A DNA stretch of 64,000 nt from Auriscalpium vulgare (lineage: Eukaryota; Basidiomycota; Agaricomycetes; Russulales; Auriscalpiaceae), in the NCBI GenBank assembly GCA_019915015.1, contig JAHBBC010000060.1, positions 1 to 64,000 on the forward strand, read 5' to 3'. Positions 48,505-59,198 of this stretch are shown here, piece by piece (the first letter of the stretch is position 1; every line of letters begins with the position of its first letter). Below the pieces are notes generated by a model, which saw nothing but the letters and a program-made list of their open reading frames with translations, was not told the DNA's origin and searched no databases. The position numbers and the translations under genes were made by a program.

Positions 48505-48848
48505 AAAGGTTTTTAATATTAAAAATGGCCCTAAAAATAAAACAAAATATTTAGGGCCATCTGCTAGTATAAGGGCTCGGTAGGACTACAAAAGAAGGAT
48601 ACCAATGACCCAATGACACAATGACCCAATGACAAATGGAAGTATACGCAGGCTCCGCAGGCCTTTGTATAGTTAAAATAATAAAAGCAAAGTTCCGCCG
48701 CAACCCCAAAATTATTAAATAAATCTAGCAAAATATTTATTTAATTATAATAGTTTCCAGATTTTATTTTTAATTATTTTTTTAACAAAAACAGTAATTA
48801 AAAATAAAATAATCCTTTTCCCTACTTAAAATAAAAAATAAAATAAAT
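48505..48848. other. Intergenic trnY to trnP
   Basis: Holds GCCCTAAAAATAAAAC...ATTTAGGGCC, a hairpin (48530-48561) just after trnY. It then holds the CCAATGAC repeat (48597-48638) and a GGCTCCGCAGGCCTTTGTAT element (48650-48690). No gene is seen. Confidence 0.6.
48597..48690 (+). repeat. CCAATGAC repeat fused to a 9-bp element end
   Basis: GGATACCAATGACCCAATGA with alternating units is followed within 15 bases by CGCAGGCTCCGCAGGCCTTT and TATAGTTAAAATAATAAAAG. The same two families are adjacent at 40402-40531, in opposite orientation. Confidence 0.88.
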
Positions 48849-48919
48849 GGTAGATGACAAATTTGGTTCGTCGCTCCCTTTGGGTGGGAGACATATAGCG
48901 TGTTCGAGTCGCGCCTACC
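48849..48919 (+). tRNA. trnP(ugg): tRNA-Pro (UGG)
   Basis: Anticodon stem CTCCC/GGGAG around TTTGGGT, acceptor GGTAGAT/GCCTACC with one mismatch, T arm GTGTTCGAGTCGC. Confidence 0.92.
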
Positions 48920-49185
48920 ATATTCAGCAAGAGCAAACATTAAATTAAAAAAAAAAGATTTTTTTTTTTATGATCATTGTCTAATTGGTAGAAATAAAGT
49001 TAATTATATTTCAAGCCTATTGTAGGTAAGTAGTATAAAAATAAAATATTTGGATTTTAGCTCCAGTCTTCGTTATCTTTATCTACAAAAAAAAAAAGAT
49101 ACAAGCTCTAAGCACTAATTTAGGTCATAATTGTTATTAAGATAGATAGATTAATTATTGGATTTTAGTCCTTATTTCTATAATC

Positions 49186-49259
49186 AGGTGTCATGGCAGA
49201 GTGGTTAATGCGGGGTACTGTTAATACTTTTCTCAGAGGTTCAATTCCTCTTGATACCT
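49186..49259 (+). tRNA. trnN(guu): tRNA-Asn (GUU)
   Basis: Acceptor AGGTGTC/GATACCT, anticodon loop CTGTTAA on a G-U-rich stem (GGGTA/TACTT), T arm AGAGG/CCTCT. Confidence 0.88.
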
Positions 49260-49543
49260 TATATTTTGGATAATTCATTAAAGAAAAGAATTAACAACAA
49301 AAACAAAAAATTAAAAATATAAAAATTTTAAATTTATAAAAGAAATAGAAATAGATATATTTTATTTAATTAACAAAAAAAAACAAAAGTAAGCTAATTT
49401 AGAATAAATAATAAATTTACTTATTAATACCGTGTAGTTTAATTTATTTCCTATTTTAACTTTAATGCTTACTACTTAACTACTAAATATTTTATTAATA
49501 AAATAATATTAATAATAATAATAATAATAAAATATTATTATAA

Positions 49544-49626
49544 GCGAACATGTTGAAATTGGTAAACAATCTCTTCTTAAGCAGGAGTGGAAGTAATTCC
49601 TTAAGAGTTCAAGTCTCTTTGTTCGT
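49544..49626 (+). tRNA. trnL(uaa): tRNA-Leu (UAA)
   Basis: Acceptor GCGAACA/TGTTCGT, anticodon stem CTCTT/AGGAG around CTTAAGC, class II variable arm, T arm AGAGT. It decodes TTA, the dominant Leu codon. Confidence 0.93.
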
Positions 49627-49695
49627 AATTGTTTCATTGATAGTGTAAAAATAATTTCAATTAATTAATTTTTTTTTAAAATTAATTAGTTACAA

Positions 49696-49765
49696 AGCGG
49701 TTAAGTGTAATGGTTGCACGACAGTCTCATGATCTGTTAGAGTAAGGTTCGATTCCTACGCCGCT
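49696..49765 (+). tRNA. trnM(cau): tRNA-Met (CAU)
   Basis: Anticodon stem ACAGT/TCTGT around CTCATGA, D arm GTG..CAC, acceptor AGCGGTT/CGCCGCT with one mismatch. The T stem is imperfect. It is one of three CAU tRNAs. Which is initiator, elongator or Ile(AUA) cannot be told from sequence alone. Confidence 0.85.
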
Positions 49766-49848
49766 ATTTTTCTTTTGTTATTATTATTAGTAACAAAACT
49801 ACAAAACTAAACATACATATTATAAATTATAACATTACACCATTCCCA

Positions 49849-49918
49849 GGTCTTTTAGTATAATGGTCGTACAGCTACCCTTCAAGTAGCTAGTGTCAGT
49901 TCAATTCTGATAAAGACT
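49849..49918 (+). tRNA. trnE(uuc): tRNA-Glu (UUC)
   Basis: Anticodon stem GCTAC/GTAGC around CCTTCAA, acceptor GGTCTTT/AAAGACT, T arm GTCAG/CTGAT. Confidence 0.93.
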
Positions 49919-50199
49919 ATATTATAAATAATATATAAGTATTTTCCCCTTATAAATAATTAATAAGGGTAGGGGGGACGTAAAGTTAAAAAATGAAGAA
50001 GAAGAAGAAGAAGAAGAAGAAGAGCCGCAAAAAGATGTAACTTGCTTATATCTGTTTTAATAAACCAAAGCCTTTTGTAACATACCAAAAAATAAAAGAA
50101 AAAGCAAAAAGATGTAAAAATATTTTATCCTTATAAATAAAAATAAAAATAAATATCCGCAAAAAGATGTAAATAATAAATATCCCAATAAATAAAATA

Positions 50200-50279
50200 A
50201 TGATTGTAATTTAATTGGTAATATAAGTTTAGACTATTCAAGACTAAATTTAAAAGTCAGTTCAAATCTGACCATTCAT
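50200..50279 (+). tRNA. tRNA-Glu-like second copy or decayed tRNA
   Basis: Acceptor ATGATTG/CATTCAT (one mismatch) and T arm GTCAG/CTGAC are good, and the D loop AATTGGTAATAT is typical. The anticodon stem TAGAC/GACTA has an internal A-A mismatch around TATTCAA, which would read UUC (Glu). The variable region is long (about 9 nt). Possibly a diverging tRNA. Confidence 0.45.
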
Positions 50280-50649
50280 ACAAAATTAAAAGTTTAATAA
50301 ACTTTTTAATTCTATAGAAGGTAGAACCTAAAATTTTATCTCTCTGAATAGATTTATAATTAGTAATTATTAATAATAATTTCTACATATTATTGAAGTA
50401 TAATAATAACTTATTTACTTCTTCCTTTCCTTACTTAGGACTAGAATATTTTATAAATCCCTAATATAACTTTTATATTTCTTGTGTTGGTTCTTTGTTC
50501 TTTTTTTTTTTAATAAATATAATAAATATAATATAATAAAAAAAAGAATAAACAAATAAAGTATATAATATTTAATTAGTTGCCTTGTTACATTTACGTT
50601 TTTTGCTTATTAAACTAACAAAAAATAATTAAAAAAAAAGAATTAGGAA
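50280..50649. other. Intergenic upstream of rps3
   Basis: AT-rich with no gene. It has no copy of the cox3-type leader. Confidence 0.5.
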
Positions 50650-51765
50650 ATGACAAATACTGCCAAAAATATTAATTCAGTGAAATTAAGTCCAGTAATA
50701 GCTGTACCTTTATTTAACAGAAATAAAGAAATATCTGGTGGAGCTGCTTCGCTTCAGTCTCAATCGTTTCCTAATTTATCTTTACATTCATTATTAGAAA
50801 ATTCCACAGATATGGCTATGCCCACTAAACCAATAATTTCAAAAAAAATATTAAATAAAAAATTAAATTCTATAATAGAAAAAAGTGCAGAAATAGTATT
50901 AAATTCTAAACAAATAAATAATACTTCTACTATTATTTTAAATGAAAAATCAAAAAATTTAAGTATGCTTAATATAGACTCTTTATCTTTAAGACCATTA
51001 CCATTAAATAGTGGTAATGATATGATAAAAAATAAAAAGGTAGAGATAATGAAAAAAAATAGATATATAAAATCAATTACACCATTTAATTCAGAATTAG
51101 CAAGCTATACAAATATTGTTTATAATTTTTCATTAAGAAGTAATAGTAGAATTAAAAATATTTATTCTATTTTATCTTCTTCATTTTTATCAATGTCTAG
51201 TTTAATTAGTAAACCTGTATTTATTAATACTCCTATGAAATTAAAAATTCAATTATTTTTCTTTTGGCATCCTAAAAAAAAAAGATATAAATATTCTAAA
51301 ACTTTTTCTAAATTTTTAATTTTAAATAAAAATAAATTACAAATTTTACTTGGTAATTTAAGTAAATTATTAAATAAATCTGTAGAACTTGATTTAACTA
51401 GATTATATTATCCACATTATGATAGTAATATTTTAGCTAATCTTTTTGGATTAATTACTAATTTTTTTAAATTTAGAAATATTAGAAAAAGATTATTTAG
51501 AACTGCTAAAATTAAAAACCCAAGTAAAATGACTAGAAAACTTAATCATAGTAAAATCCCTTCTTTCTTATCTGGTATTAATTTAAAATTAGCTGGACGT
51601 ATTTTAACTACAAATTTAAATAGAAGAGTTAAAAGTAAAATTATTCAAAGAGGTAGTTTAGCTAGAACTAAAGCTAGTTTAGTTACTTCTTCTAGATTTA
51701 CTAATAAAAATAAAAGAGGTGCTTTTAGTATAACTGTAAGTACTGGACATTTAGTTATAGAATAA
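50650..51765 (+). CDS. rps3: Ribosomal protein S3 (mitochondrially encoded)
   Basis: 371 codons of very basic, Asn/Lys/Ser-rich protein, of the length and composition of fungal mitochondrial Rps3. The recognisable core is KPVFINTPMKLKIQLFFFWH near the middle, followed by SKFLILNKNKLQILLGNLSK and LTRLYYPHYDSNILANLFGL. The C-terminus has the KH-like, strongly conserved GINLKLAGRILTTNLNRRVK then GAFSITVSTGHLVIE. The N-terminal ~150 residues are poorly conserved, as usual. It is free-standing, not within an rnl intron as in many ascomycetes, which hints at a non-Pezizomycotina fungus. Confidence 0.92.
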   Translation: MTNTAKNINSVKLSPVIAVPLFNRNKEISGGAASLQSQSFPNLSLHSLLENSTDMAMPTKPIISKKILNKKLNSIIEKSAEIVLNSKQINNTSTIILNEKSKNLSMLNIDSLSLRPLPLNSGNDMIKNKKVEIMKKNRYIKSITPFNSELASYTNIVYNFSLRSNSRIKNIYSILSSSFLSMSSLISKPVFINTPMKLKIQLFFFWHPKKKRYKYSKTFSKFLILNKNKLQILLGNLSKLLNKSVELDLTRLYYPHYDSNILANLFGLITNFFKFRNIRKRLFRTAKIKNPSKMTRKLNHSKIPSFLSGINLKLAGRILTTNLNRRVKSKIIQRGSLARTKASLVTSSRFTNKNKRGAFSITVSTGHLVIE

Positions 51766-52500
51766 TTATAGCAAAAATAAAGAATATAATTTACCTATTA
51801 CTTCTAATTAAAAAAATTAATAAATCTTAATATTAATATAATATCAACCCCCTTAAATACCTACTTAAATAAATAAGTTTATTTTTTGTAATTTAAATTA
51901 TCTGTAAAAAAAAAAAAAATAAGTTATATTTGATTTCGCAAGGTAGGTGGAACAGAAAATATACCTTCTATTTATGTTACTGTTCTACTACCTAAATTAA
52001 AATATAATAGATAATTTATAACTATCCATAGGCTAAGTACTTAATAAATATTTTGGTAGTTTATTTTTTATGATCATTAATCTATCAGTTTTATTTTAGT
52101 AAAAAAAAAAAATAATGAGGCATATTGTAAATAATGTGTAATTATTATTTTTATTAACTAATTTTACTTACATAACACATAACACAATAACCTAACATAA
52201 CACAATATTATATATTACAAAATATTAATATTTTATTTTTATTATTAAGTTAGACTCCTAATATAAAATAAAAATTATATTAGTTCAAAATAAAGTAACA
52301 CAAAAATAATTAAGTCCTTTCTATGATATCAATAGAATAATGCACCAAGTTGCATGCGTGTTATACCAGCGGGAATGCGGGAATGCGGGAATGCGGGAAT
52401 GCGGGAATGCGGGAATGCGGGAATGCGGGAATGCGGGAATGGCCGCTCATCAATATTACTTATCAATGACTGATAGATTGACTTTAAATAGAATTAAATA
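51766..52500. other. Intergenic downstream of rps3
   Basis: Contains an inverted repeat (AGGTAGGTGGAACAG...CTGTTCTACTACCT, about 51940-51992) able to form a hairpin, and ATGATCATTAA at 52070. It also holds the 8-bp array at 52370-52441. No gene is seen. Confidence 0.5.
52370..52441 (+). repeat. 8-bp minisatellite (CGGGAATG)9
   Basis: Nine perfect tandem units, bounded by ACCAG on the left and GCCGCTC on the right. Its unit is 8 bases, unlike the 9-bp arrays elsewhere. Confidence 0.95.
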
Positions 52501-52960
52501 GCAAAAGAAAAAGTTGTAGAATTGAGTAAGTCTGATAGTAGTAATAATTTATCATTTGTAAGAGGTCAGGGATCAGGTGACTGATCTAATATTATTACTG
52601 ATCTTAGTCTTTATTATGAGAAGTTCACAGAACATTTTCAATCTTTTCTTTAAGTACTATGGAAATAGCTGCTATCTTTCACATTATAGTACAAATATCT
52701 ATTATTTATTCTTTGCGGCTCGGCCGATATCAGTATAATAGGTATATTCTATGGAGAGATTATAAATAGTTATATTCTATGGAGAGATTATAAATAGGTA
52801 ATTTTAACTTAGAAATAAGATATCCTAAACTTGCGAAATTAATAGCGATTCGACGTAGATTACAACAATGATCATTACCTCCTATGAAATGTATCCTACA
52901 TCATGGTTATATCCTTAGTTTCAATTTTTTTAGATATATTAAACATCTTTTTTTAATTTG
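52500..52960 (+). pseudogene. Remnant of an orf194-like membrane-protein gene
   Basis: One frame reads VELSKSDSSNNLSFVRGQGSG then SNIITDLSLYYEKFTEHFQS before a stop. Further on another frame reads LEIRYPKLAKLIAIRRRLQQ, which parallels LKIEEKFPKIGKFIRIRRKF in orf194. A 27-base tandem duplication (TATTCTATGGAGAGATTATA..., 52742-52796) lies between. It is broken by stops and shifts. Confidence 0.5.
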
Positions 52961-54093
52961 CAAACACATTATTACTCCTAGAGTAAAAAATTAGATTAAT
53001 ATTTAGAGCATAATTACAATAATACAATAGGCTTTATTATTACACTAAATTATAATAACTTATCTTAGTTTCCATTATATAGTATGTATCGAAATATTAA
53101 CAAAGGTATTTTTTTTTTTAGGGCCATCTTTACCAAAGATAGGTTTACCTGCATTATAATTAAAGTGTTTAATAATTAAACACAGTAAAGTGATATTCTA
53201 CTGTTTTTAATTTAAAATAAGATATATAGTTAATTACTTCTTTTTTGTAATATATCTTAATTTTATAAAAATTTAACTTCCCCTTACATTAAAACTCAAA
53301 TAAATTAATTATAGAATCGTAATTAATATAAATACATTTATTCCTAAGCCAATTATAAAATAAAAAATGATCAGAAAACTTTTTTTTCAATAACTATCCT
53401 CATCTTAAACTGGTACAATTCCTCTATAAATTACTATTTTTTAATTTTTCGTTTTAACCCCCTCCGCAGTGGCGCAGTGGCGCAGTGGCGCAGTGGCGCA
53501 GTGGCGCAGTACTTGTAGTAATTAATAGATCAGGAATAAACCTAAATTATAAGTTTTTTTAATCTGATTAATCACATAAATTTATAAATTTAATATATAA
53601 ATTTAAACATTTTATTATAAATATTTTAATTTATTAATACTTTTTCTAATTTTATAAGTTAAATTTAATTTATAGATTCAGTTTAATAAGTACCTAAAAT
53701 ACCAATACCTGTAAAAAGAGTAGAGTCTACCTCCTCACCTTATCTTACTTGTCCTACTTATCTTACTTTGCTTACTTTGCCTCTCCTTCTAATTTGCTAA
53801 TTTGTTAATTTATTAAGGACCTAATAACCTAATTTGTTAATTTGTCCGTAGGTAAGTAGGAGATAAACTAACTTAATTTTTAAATCTAATACCATTAAAA
53901 GATTATTTTACCTAGCCCTTCACATTAAAAAGTAATAAAACTAAGAAAAGTAAGAATAGTAACAAAGTAACAATAATCACAAAGAACAAATAAAAGAATA
54001 AATAAATTTATATATATTATATATATAATAAATTAATTAAAAAAAAATTAATTAATTATATATAATAAATTAATAAAATAAAAACTAATTAAT
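52961..54093. other. Intergenic before the cox3 leader
   Basis: No gene in 1.1 kb. It holds the 8-bp array at 53465-53510, CTTACTTTGCTTACTTTGCC-type patches (53740-53775) and palindromic AATTAATTAAT-rich DNA at the right end. Confidence 0.5.
53465..53510 (+). repeat. 8-bp minisatellite (CGCAGTGG)n
   Basis: Five full units and one partial, all perfect, between CCCCCTC and TACTTG. Confidence 0.95.
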
Positions 54094-54280
54094 TAATATA
54101 AATCTTTATCTAATTTAAGTAACTATAATACGAATTCGTTAATTTGTTTAATAATAATGTAGTAATTATAAATATTAATTAATTATTATTTATAATATAA
54201 TATCTTAATAAAGAGATTAAATATACATTAAGAGCTATAGTGTGAATTAATTAAAAACAAAAAAACAACAAAAGTATAAA
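54094..54280 (+). promoter_or_regulatory. cox3 5' leader (likely source of the copied leaders)
   Basis: The ~185 bases before the cox3 ATG are those repeated at 42914, 9841, 14331 and 6661. They hold AACTATAATACGAATTCGTT, an EcoRI-site palindrome region, CATTAAGAGCTATAGTGTGA and an A-rich end. A role as leader or promoter is inferred from its fixed position ahead of four reading frames. Confidence 0.7.
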
Positions 54281-55099
54281 ATGACAAATTTAACAATAAA
54301 AAGAAATCAATTTCAACCTTTTCCTTTTCATTTAGTTGATCCATCTCCTTGGCCAATATTAGTAAGTTTTTCATTATTAAGTTTAACTTTAGGAGCTGTA
54401 ATGTATATGCAAGGTTTTGCTCACGGTAATTCTTTATTAAGTTTAGGATTTACTTTAACTTTATTTGGTATGATATTATGATTTAGAGATATAATAACAG
54501 AAGGAACTTATTTAGGAAATCATACTACTCAAGTTCAAAAAGGATTAACATTAGGTGTAGTGTTATTTATTATAAGTGAAGTTTTCGCTTTTTTAAGTGT
54601 ATTCTGAGCTTTTTTCCATTCTAGTTTATCACCAGCTATAGAAATAGGAGGAGTATGACCACCACAAGGTATTACACCTTTAGATCCTTTTGCAATACCT
54701 TTATTAAATACTATATTATTATTATCCTCAGGTGCATTTGTAACATATGGTCATCATGCTTTAATACAAGGAGATAGAAGAGGAGCAATATTAGGAACAT
54801 TATTAACAATAATCTTTGCAATAATATTTACAGCTTTACAATATTATGAATATTCAGAATCAGGATTTACAATAAGTGATTCAGTATATGGAACAGTATT
54901 CTATGCTTCAACTGGATTACATGGAATCCATGTAATAATAGGAACATTATTCATTTTAGTAGGATTTATTAGAATAATCAATTATCATTTAACTGATACA
55001 CACCATCAAGGTCACGAAGCAGCTATTTTATATTGGCATTTTGTTGATGTAGTTTGGCTTTTTTTATTTATTTCAGTATATTATTGGGGTGGAAACTAA
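54281..55099 (+). CDS. cox3: Cytochrome c oxidase subunit 3
   Basis: This seven-helix subunit of complex IV is 272 codons, without intron. The start [20 protein letters not shown] is followed by the family's conserved [10 protein letters not shown]. Conserved blocks are [33 protein letters not shown] and the C-terminal [23 protein letters not shown] codes conserved Trp at several sites. Confidence 0.97.
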
Positions 55100-55167
55100 A
55101 AGAAAAATATTTATTTTTAGTATACTGATTTAAATTATTTACTATAAATTCTCTAATTTTAAAATAT

Positions 55168-56301
55168 ATGAAAATAAACTCAATAATAAAAATAATAAAT
55201 TATTTATCTTATCTAAACAAAAGATTTACGATATTTATTATAGTACAATTACCAATTTTTAAATTTTATTTTTTAATTTGTTATCTTTTTACTTTTTTTA
55301 TATTCGTATTTCTACATTTATCTGAAAATTTTATATTTGTACTTGATAAATATGCTGCTAATAATATCTATTCTTTATTTATAATTCAAACGGAAGAAAA
55401 AGTTAATTTAATAAATTTTGGATTAAATTATATGGATAATTTTGATTTTTTTCAGATGTCCAATTCTATTAATTTGTCTATTACGATGGATGCTGATTTT
55501 GATTCTGATAAAGAATCAATGATCCTAGTAAAAAGTAATAATATTTTAAGTTCAGGATACCTTAAAGGAGAAGAATTATGACAACCAAATAATCCTAATC
55601 CTAATCCTAATTTTCCTAATAATAATCCATTAGAAATATCTTTATTTAATGAAAATAATGAATCTAATGATAATGAAAATAATAATTCATCCGCATTAGA
55701 TATCGTAGAATTAGAAACGGATCATATTCCATTAATAATAGAATCAAGTAATTTTAATGGAGAAGGATCCGTAGGATCCGTAGGATCCGTAGGACAAAAT
55801 GATAATACTATTCAAAATAAACCATTTCATACAGTTAGAGGAGAATGATTATATGGTTGATCATTATATCCTGAACCTTTAGGAATAGTGTATATGCCTA
55901 TTTATTTTGATTTTAATTATAATCAATTAATTTTTACTGACAATGGTGATATTTTTTATCCAGGTAATTCTTATGGATTTTTTGGAGATTATTATATAGA
56001 ACGGGATTTAAATGGTAATATTATTTCAGATACTATTCATCGAGAAGTTGATGGTAATATAATTCCAGAAAGTAGAATTAAACATAATATTAGACCTACT
56101 AGATTTACAGGAATAACATATGGTCCTCCTTATAGTCCACATAATAAACCAGATATTATTATGGCAAATTTAAATACAAATACAAGTATAAATACTTCTA
56201 AAATTAGTAAAGTCCTAAAACCTTTAAAAAAAATAGGAAATACAATAATTAAAAGTACTAAAAAAATAAATTCTAATATAATAAATTTATTTAAAAAATA
56301 A
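55168..56301 (+). CDS. orf377, putative membrane protein with in-frame 9-bp repeat
   Basis: 377 codons beginning 68 bases after cox3, so probably co-transcribed. I do not recognise it. One or two membrane helices lie near the N-terminus (about 17-50). An acidic Asn/Asp-rich region follows, with a PNPNPNFPNNNP tract at about 140-151. Residues 199-210 (GEGSVGSVGSVGQ) are encoded by a GGATCCGTA 9-bp array. The C-terminal part holds beta-hairpin-like FTDNGDIFYPGNSYGFFGDY and RDLNGNIISDTI, then a Lys-rich tail. The open frame across several TGA codons argues that it is, or recently was, a gene. Confidence 0.6.
55765..55794 (+). repeat. 9-bp array (GGATCCGTA)3 inside orf377
   Basis: Three perfect units plus GGAC in frame, encoding GSVGSVGSVG. 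Confidence 0.9.
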
Positions 56302-56925
56302 CTTAATTAAAGTATAAAACAAGAAATTTTTAAGTTATTGGTTAAATATTTTTATTATTGATTAATTATTTAGTTTAGTTAAAGATTAAATTTTATTATA
56401 AAAATAAAAAACACAAAACACAAAACAAAATGATACTGATTTAAAGTATATCTAATTAATAATATCACTTGTAAAAAAAAAAAAAAAAAAAAATAATAAG
56501 GGATCGGCCGAGCCGATCGGCCGAGCCGCGCCCAAACATTTTATTGTTAGTTTTTATCTTCTAGCAATGGACCAATAGATCATTGGTCCAATGGATGGAT
56601 TGAAAATATCATAATCTATTTATATTTTACCTACCCCCTTATTGCTTTGCTTACATAAGAAATATTGGTATCTCAGCCTTCTATTCGTTAGAATAGACAA
56701 GAGAGACTCTAAGCAGCAAATTAATAAATTATTTTTATTATTATTATTAAAAAAAAAAAATATATAAAAAAAAAATATATATAATATAAAAAATATATAA
56801 TATAAAATATATAAAATATATAAAAATATAAAATATAATAACAAAAATATATAAAAGTATCGGCTAAAGCCGATACATTACACTTAACACATTTACCCAA
56901 AGGATTATTACAATTTACAAACACT
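56302..56925. other. Intergenic orf377 to nad4L
   Basis: No gene. A GC-rich inverted repeat GGATCGGCCGAGCCGATCGG (about 56502-56527) and a hairpin GGACCAATAGATCATTGGTCC (56569-56589) stand out. An AGCCTTCTATTCGTTAGAAT element lies near 56676, and a long A/T tract near 56740-56850. TATCGGCTAAAGCCGATA (56857-56874) is a perfect hairpin about 50 bases before nad4L. Confidence 0.6.
56857..56874 (+). promoter_or_regulatory. Hairpin upstream of nad4L
   Basis: TATCGGCTAAAGCCGATA is self-complementary with a short loop, in an otherwise A/T-only tract. It may be an RNA processing or terminator structure. Confidence 0.4.
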
Positions 56926-57192
56926 ATGAATCTTTCATTATTTTTATTTTTAATAGGTATTTTAGGTTTTATTTTAAACCGAAAAAATATTATATTAATG
57001 ATTATTGCCATAGAAATTATGTTACTAGCTGTAACTCTATTAGTGTTGATATCTAGTTTTAGTTTTGATGATGGTATAGGTCAAATATTTAGTATATTTA
57101 TTATATCTTTAGCTGGAGCTGAATCTGTGATTGGTTTAAGTATTCTTGTAGCTTTTTATAGATTAAGAGGGAATATTTCATTAAGATCATAA
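56926..57192 (+). CDS. nad4L: NADH dehydrogenase subunit 4L
   Basis: This three-helix complex I subunit is 88 codons. It contains GFILNRKNIILMIIAIEIML with the conserved Glu of helix 2, and SLAGAESVIGLSILVAFYRL with the second conserved Glu. The stop overlaps the nad5 ATG by one base (TAATG), a typical fungal pairing. Confidence 0.97.
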   Translation: MNLSLFLFLIGILGFILNRKNIILMIIAIEIMLLAVTLLVLISSFSFDDGIGQIFSIFIISLAGAESVIGLSILVAFYRLRGNISLRS

Positions 57193-59198
57193 TGTATTTA
57201 TCAATATTAATTTTACCTTTATTAGCTTCTTTAGTATCAGGTTTTATGGGAAGAAAAATAGGAGTAAGTGGTTCACATTTAATTACATGTACTTGCTTAA
57301 TTTTATCTTCTATTTTAGCTTCTATAGCTTTTTACGAAGTAGGAATTTGTGGTTCTCCAGTTAAAGTATCTTTAAGTAGTTGGATAGATTCAGAATATCT
57401 TTCTATATCTTGAGAATTTCTTTTTGATCAGTTAACTGTTTCAATGTTCATACCTGTATTATATATTTCATCATTAATACATATTTTTTCTACTGATTAT
57501 ATGGCTGAAGATCCTCATAATCAAAGATTTTTTTCATATTTATCTTTATTCACTTTCTTTATGTTAATCTTAGTCTCTGGTGCTAATTATTTTGTTATGT
57601 TTGTCGGTTGAGAGGGTATTGGTATTGTTTCTTATTTATTAATTAATTTTTGATTTACTAGAATACAAGCCAATAAAGCCGCAATATTAGCTTTAACAAT
57701 GAATAGAGTAGGTGATATGGGATTAAGTATAGGATTTTTTGCATTATTTGCTTTATTTGGATCTTTAGACTATGCTAGCATTTTTAGTATAGTACCTTTT
57801 ATGAATGAAACTGCTATAACAATTATAGGCTTATTACTTTTAAGTGGTGCTATGGCTAAATCTGCTCAAATTCCTTTACACTCTTGATTACCTGGAAGTA
57901 TGGAGGGTCCTACTCCAGTTTCCGCTTTAATTCATGCAGCTACTCTAGTAACAGCTGGTTTATACTTATTAGTAAGATCTTCACCATTATTAGAATATAG
58001 TAGCACAGCATTATTAGTAATAACATTAGTTGGAGCCTCAACAGCTTTCTTTGCTGCAACATGTGGTTTAGTGCAAAATGATTTAAAAAGAATAATTGCC
58101 TTTTCTACAATAAGTCAATTAGGTTATATGGTGATGGCAGTAGGTCTTAGCCAATACAATGTTGCATTAATGCATGTAATTAATCACGCTTTCTTTAAAG
58201 CATTATTATTCTTAGGAGCTGGAGCAGTAATTCATAGTTTTTCAGATCAACAAGATGTAAGAAAATTAGGAGGATTAATAAAATTTTTACCTTTTACATA
58301 TACAGCAATGTTAGTAGGATCTCTATCCTTATTAGCTACACCTTGATTAACAGGATTTTATAGTAAAGATTTAATTTTAGAATTAGCTTATGGTCAGTAT
58401 AGTTTTACTGGTACTTTTGCATTTATTTTAGGAAGTATAACTGCTGGTTTAACAGCATTTTATTCTTTCAGATTAATATCATTAGTATTCTTAACTGTAC
58501 CTAATGGACCTTCACAATCTTATTTAAATTCTCATGAATCTAACATATCTGTAATAATACCATTATTTATATTAGCTTTATTTAGTATCTTTTTTGGTTT
58601 TGTATTTTCTGATTTATTTGTAGGTATGGCTACAGATTTTTTTGGTAATTCTATATTTATTAAACCAAATAATATTTCTTTAATTGAAGCTGAATTTAGT
58701 TTACCTATATTTATTAAATTATTACCTGCTATTTTTTCTTTTTTAGGTGCTAGTCTAGCTATTTTATTATATCATAAAAGTCCAACTTTTATTATTGAAT
58801 TAACTGATAATTATATAGGTAAAAATTTATATACTTTTTTTAATGGTAAATATTTATTTGATATTATATATAATAATTATATTATTACTAAAGGTTTAGA
58901 ATTAGGTTATACTATTTCTAAAGTATTAGATAGAGGTATAATTGAAATGGTTGGTCCTTATGGTTTAAGTAATACATTAAGTAATACAGGTAATAATATT
59001 AGTAAATTAGATACTGGTATAATAACTACTTATTCACTTTATATTACTTTATCTTTACTTTCTTTATTATTTTTAGTATTTGCTCCTATTTTATTAGATA
59101 CTTCTTTAATTATTGAAATTAGATTATTTATTATATATTTAGCTACTTTAATTATAGTGTTATCTTCTTCTACTGTTAATACCAGCAACTCTAATTAA
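57192..59198 (+). CDS. nad5: NADH dehydrogenase subunit 5
   Basis: This is the largest antiporter-like membrane subunit of complex I, 668 codons with no intron. The start is [20 protein letters not shown]. Core motifs are [51 protein letters not shown], the Lys-bearing [18 protein letters not shown], and the [11 protein letters not shown] region. The C-terminal lateral helix and tail ([20 protein letters not shown]) are present. Confidence 0.97.

Noticed and set aside
48972..49080. Possible extra tRNA with D-arm-like GTCTAATTGGTAGAAAT and a TTGGATTTTAGCTCC T-arm-like part
   Set aside because: No acceptor stem and no plausible 7-nt anticodon loop between them; spacing is far too long without an intron.
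50200..50279. Assignment of this tRNA-like sequence as the missing tRNA-His or a tRNA-Trp
   Set aside because: The best fold puts UUC at the anticodon; neither GUG nor UCA can be placed with a paired stem.
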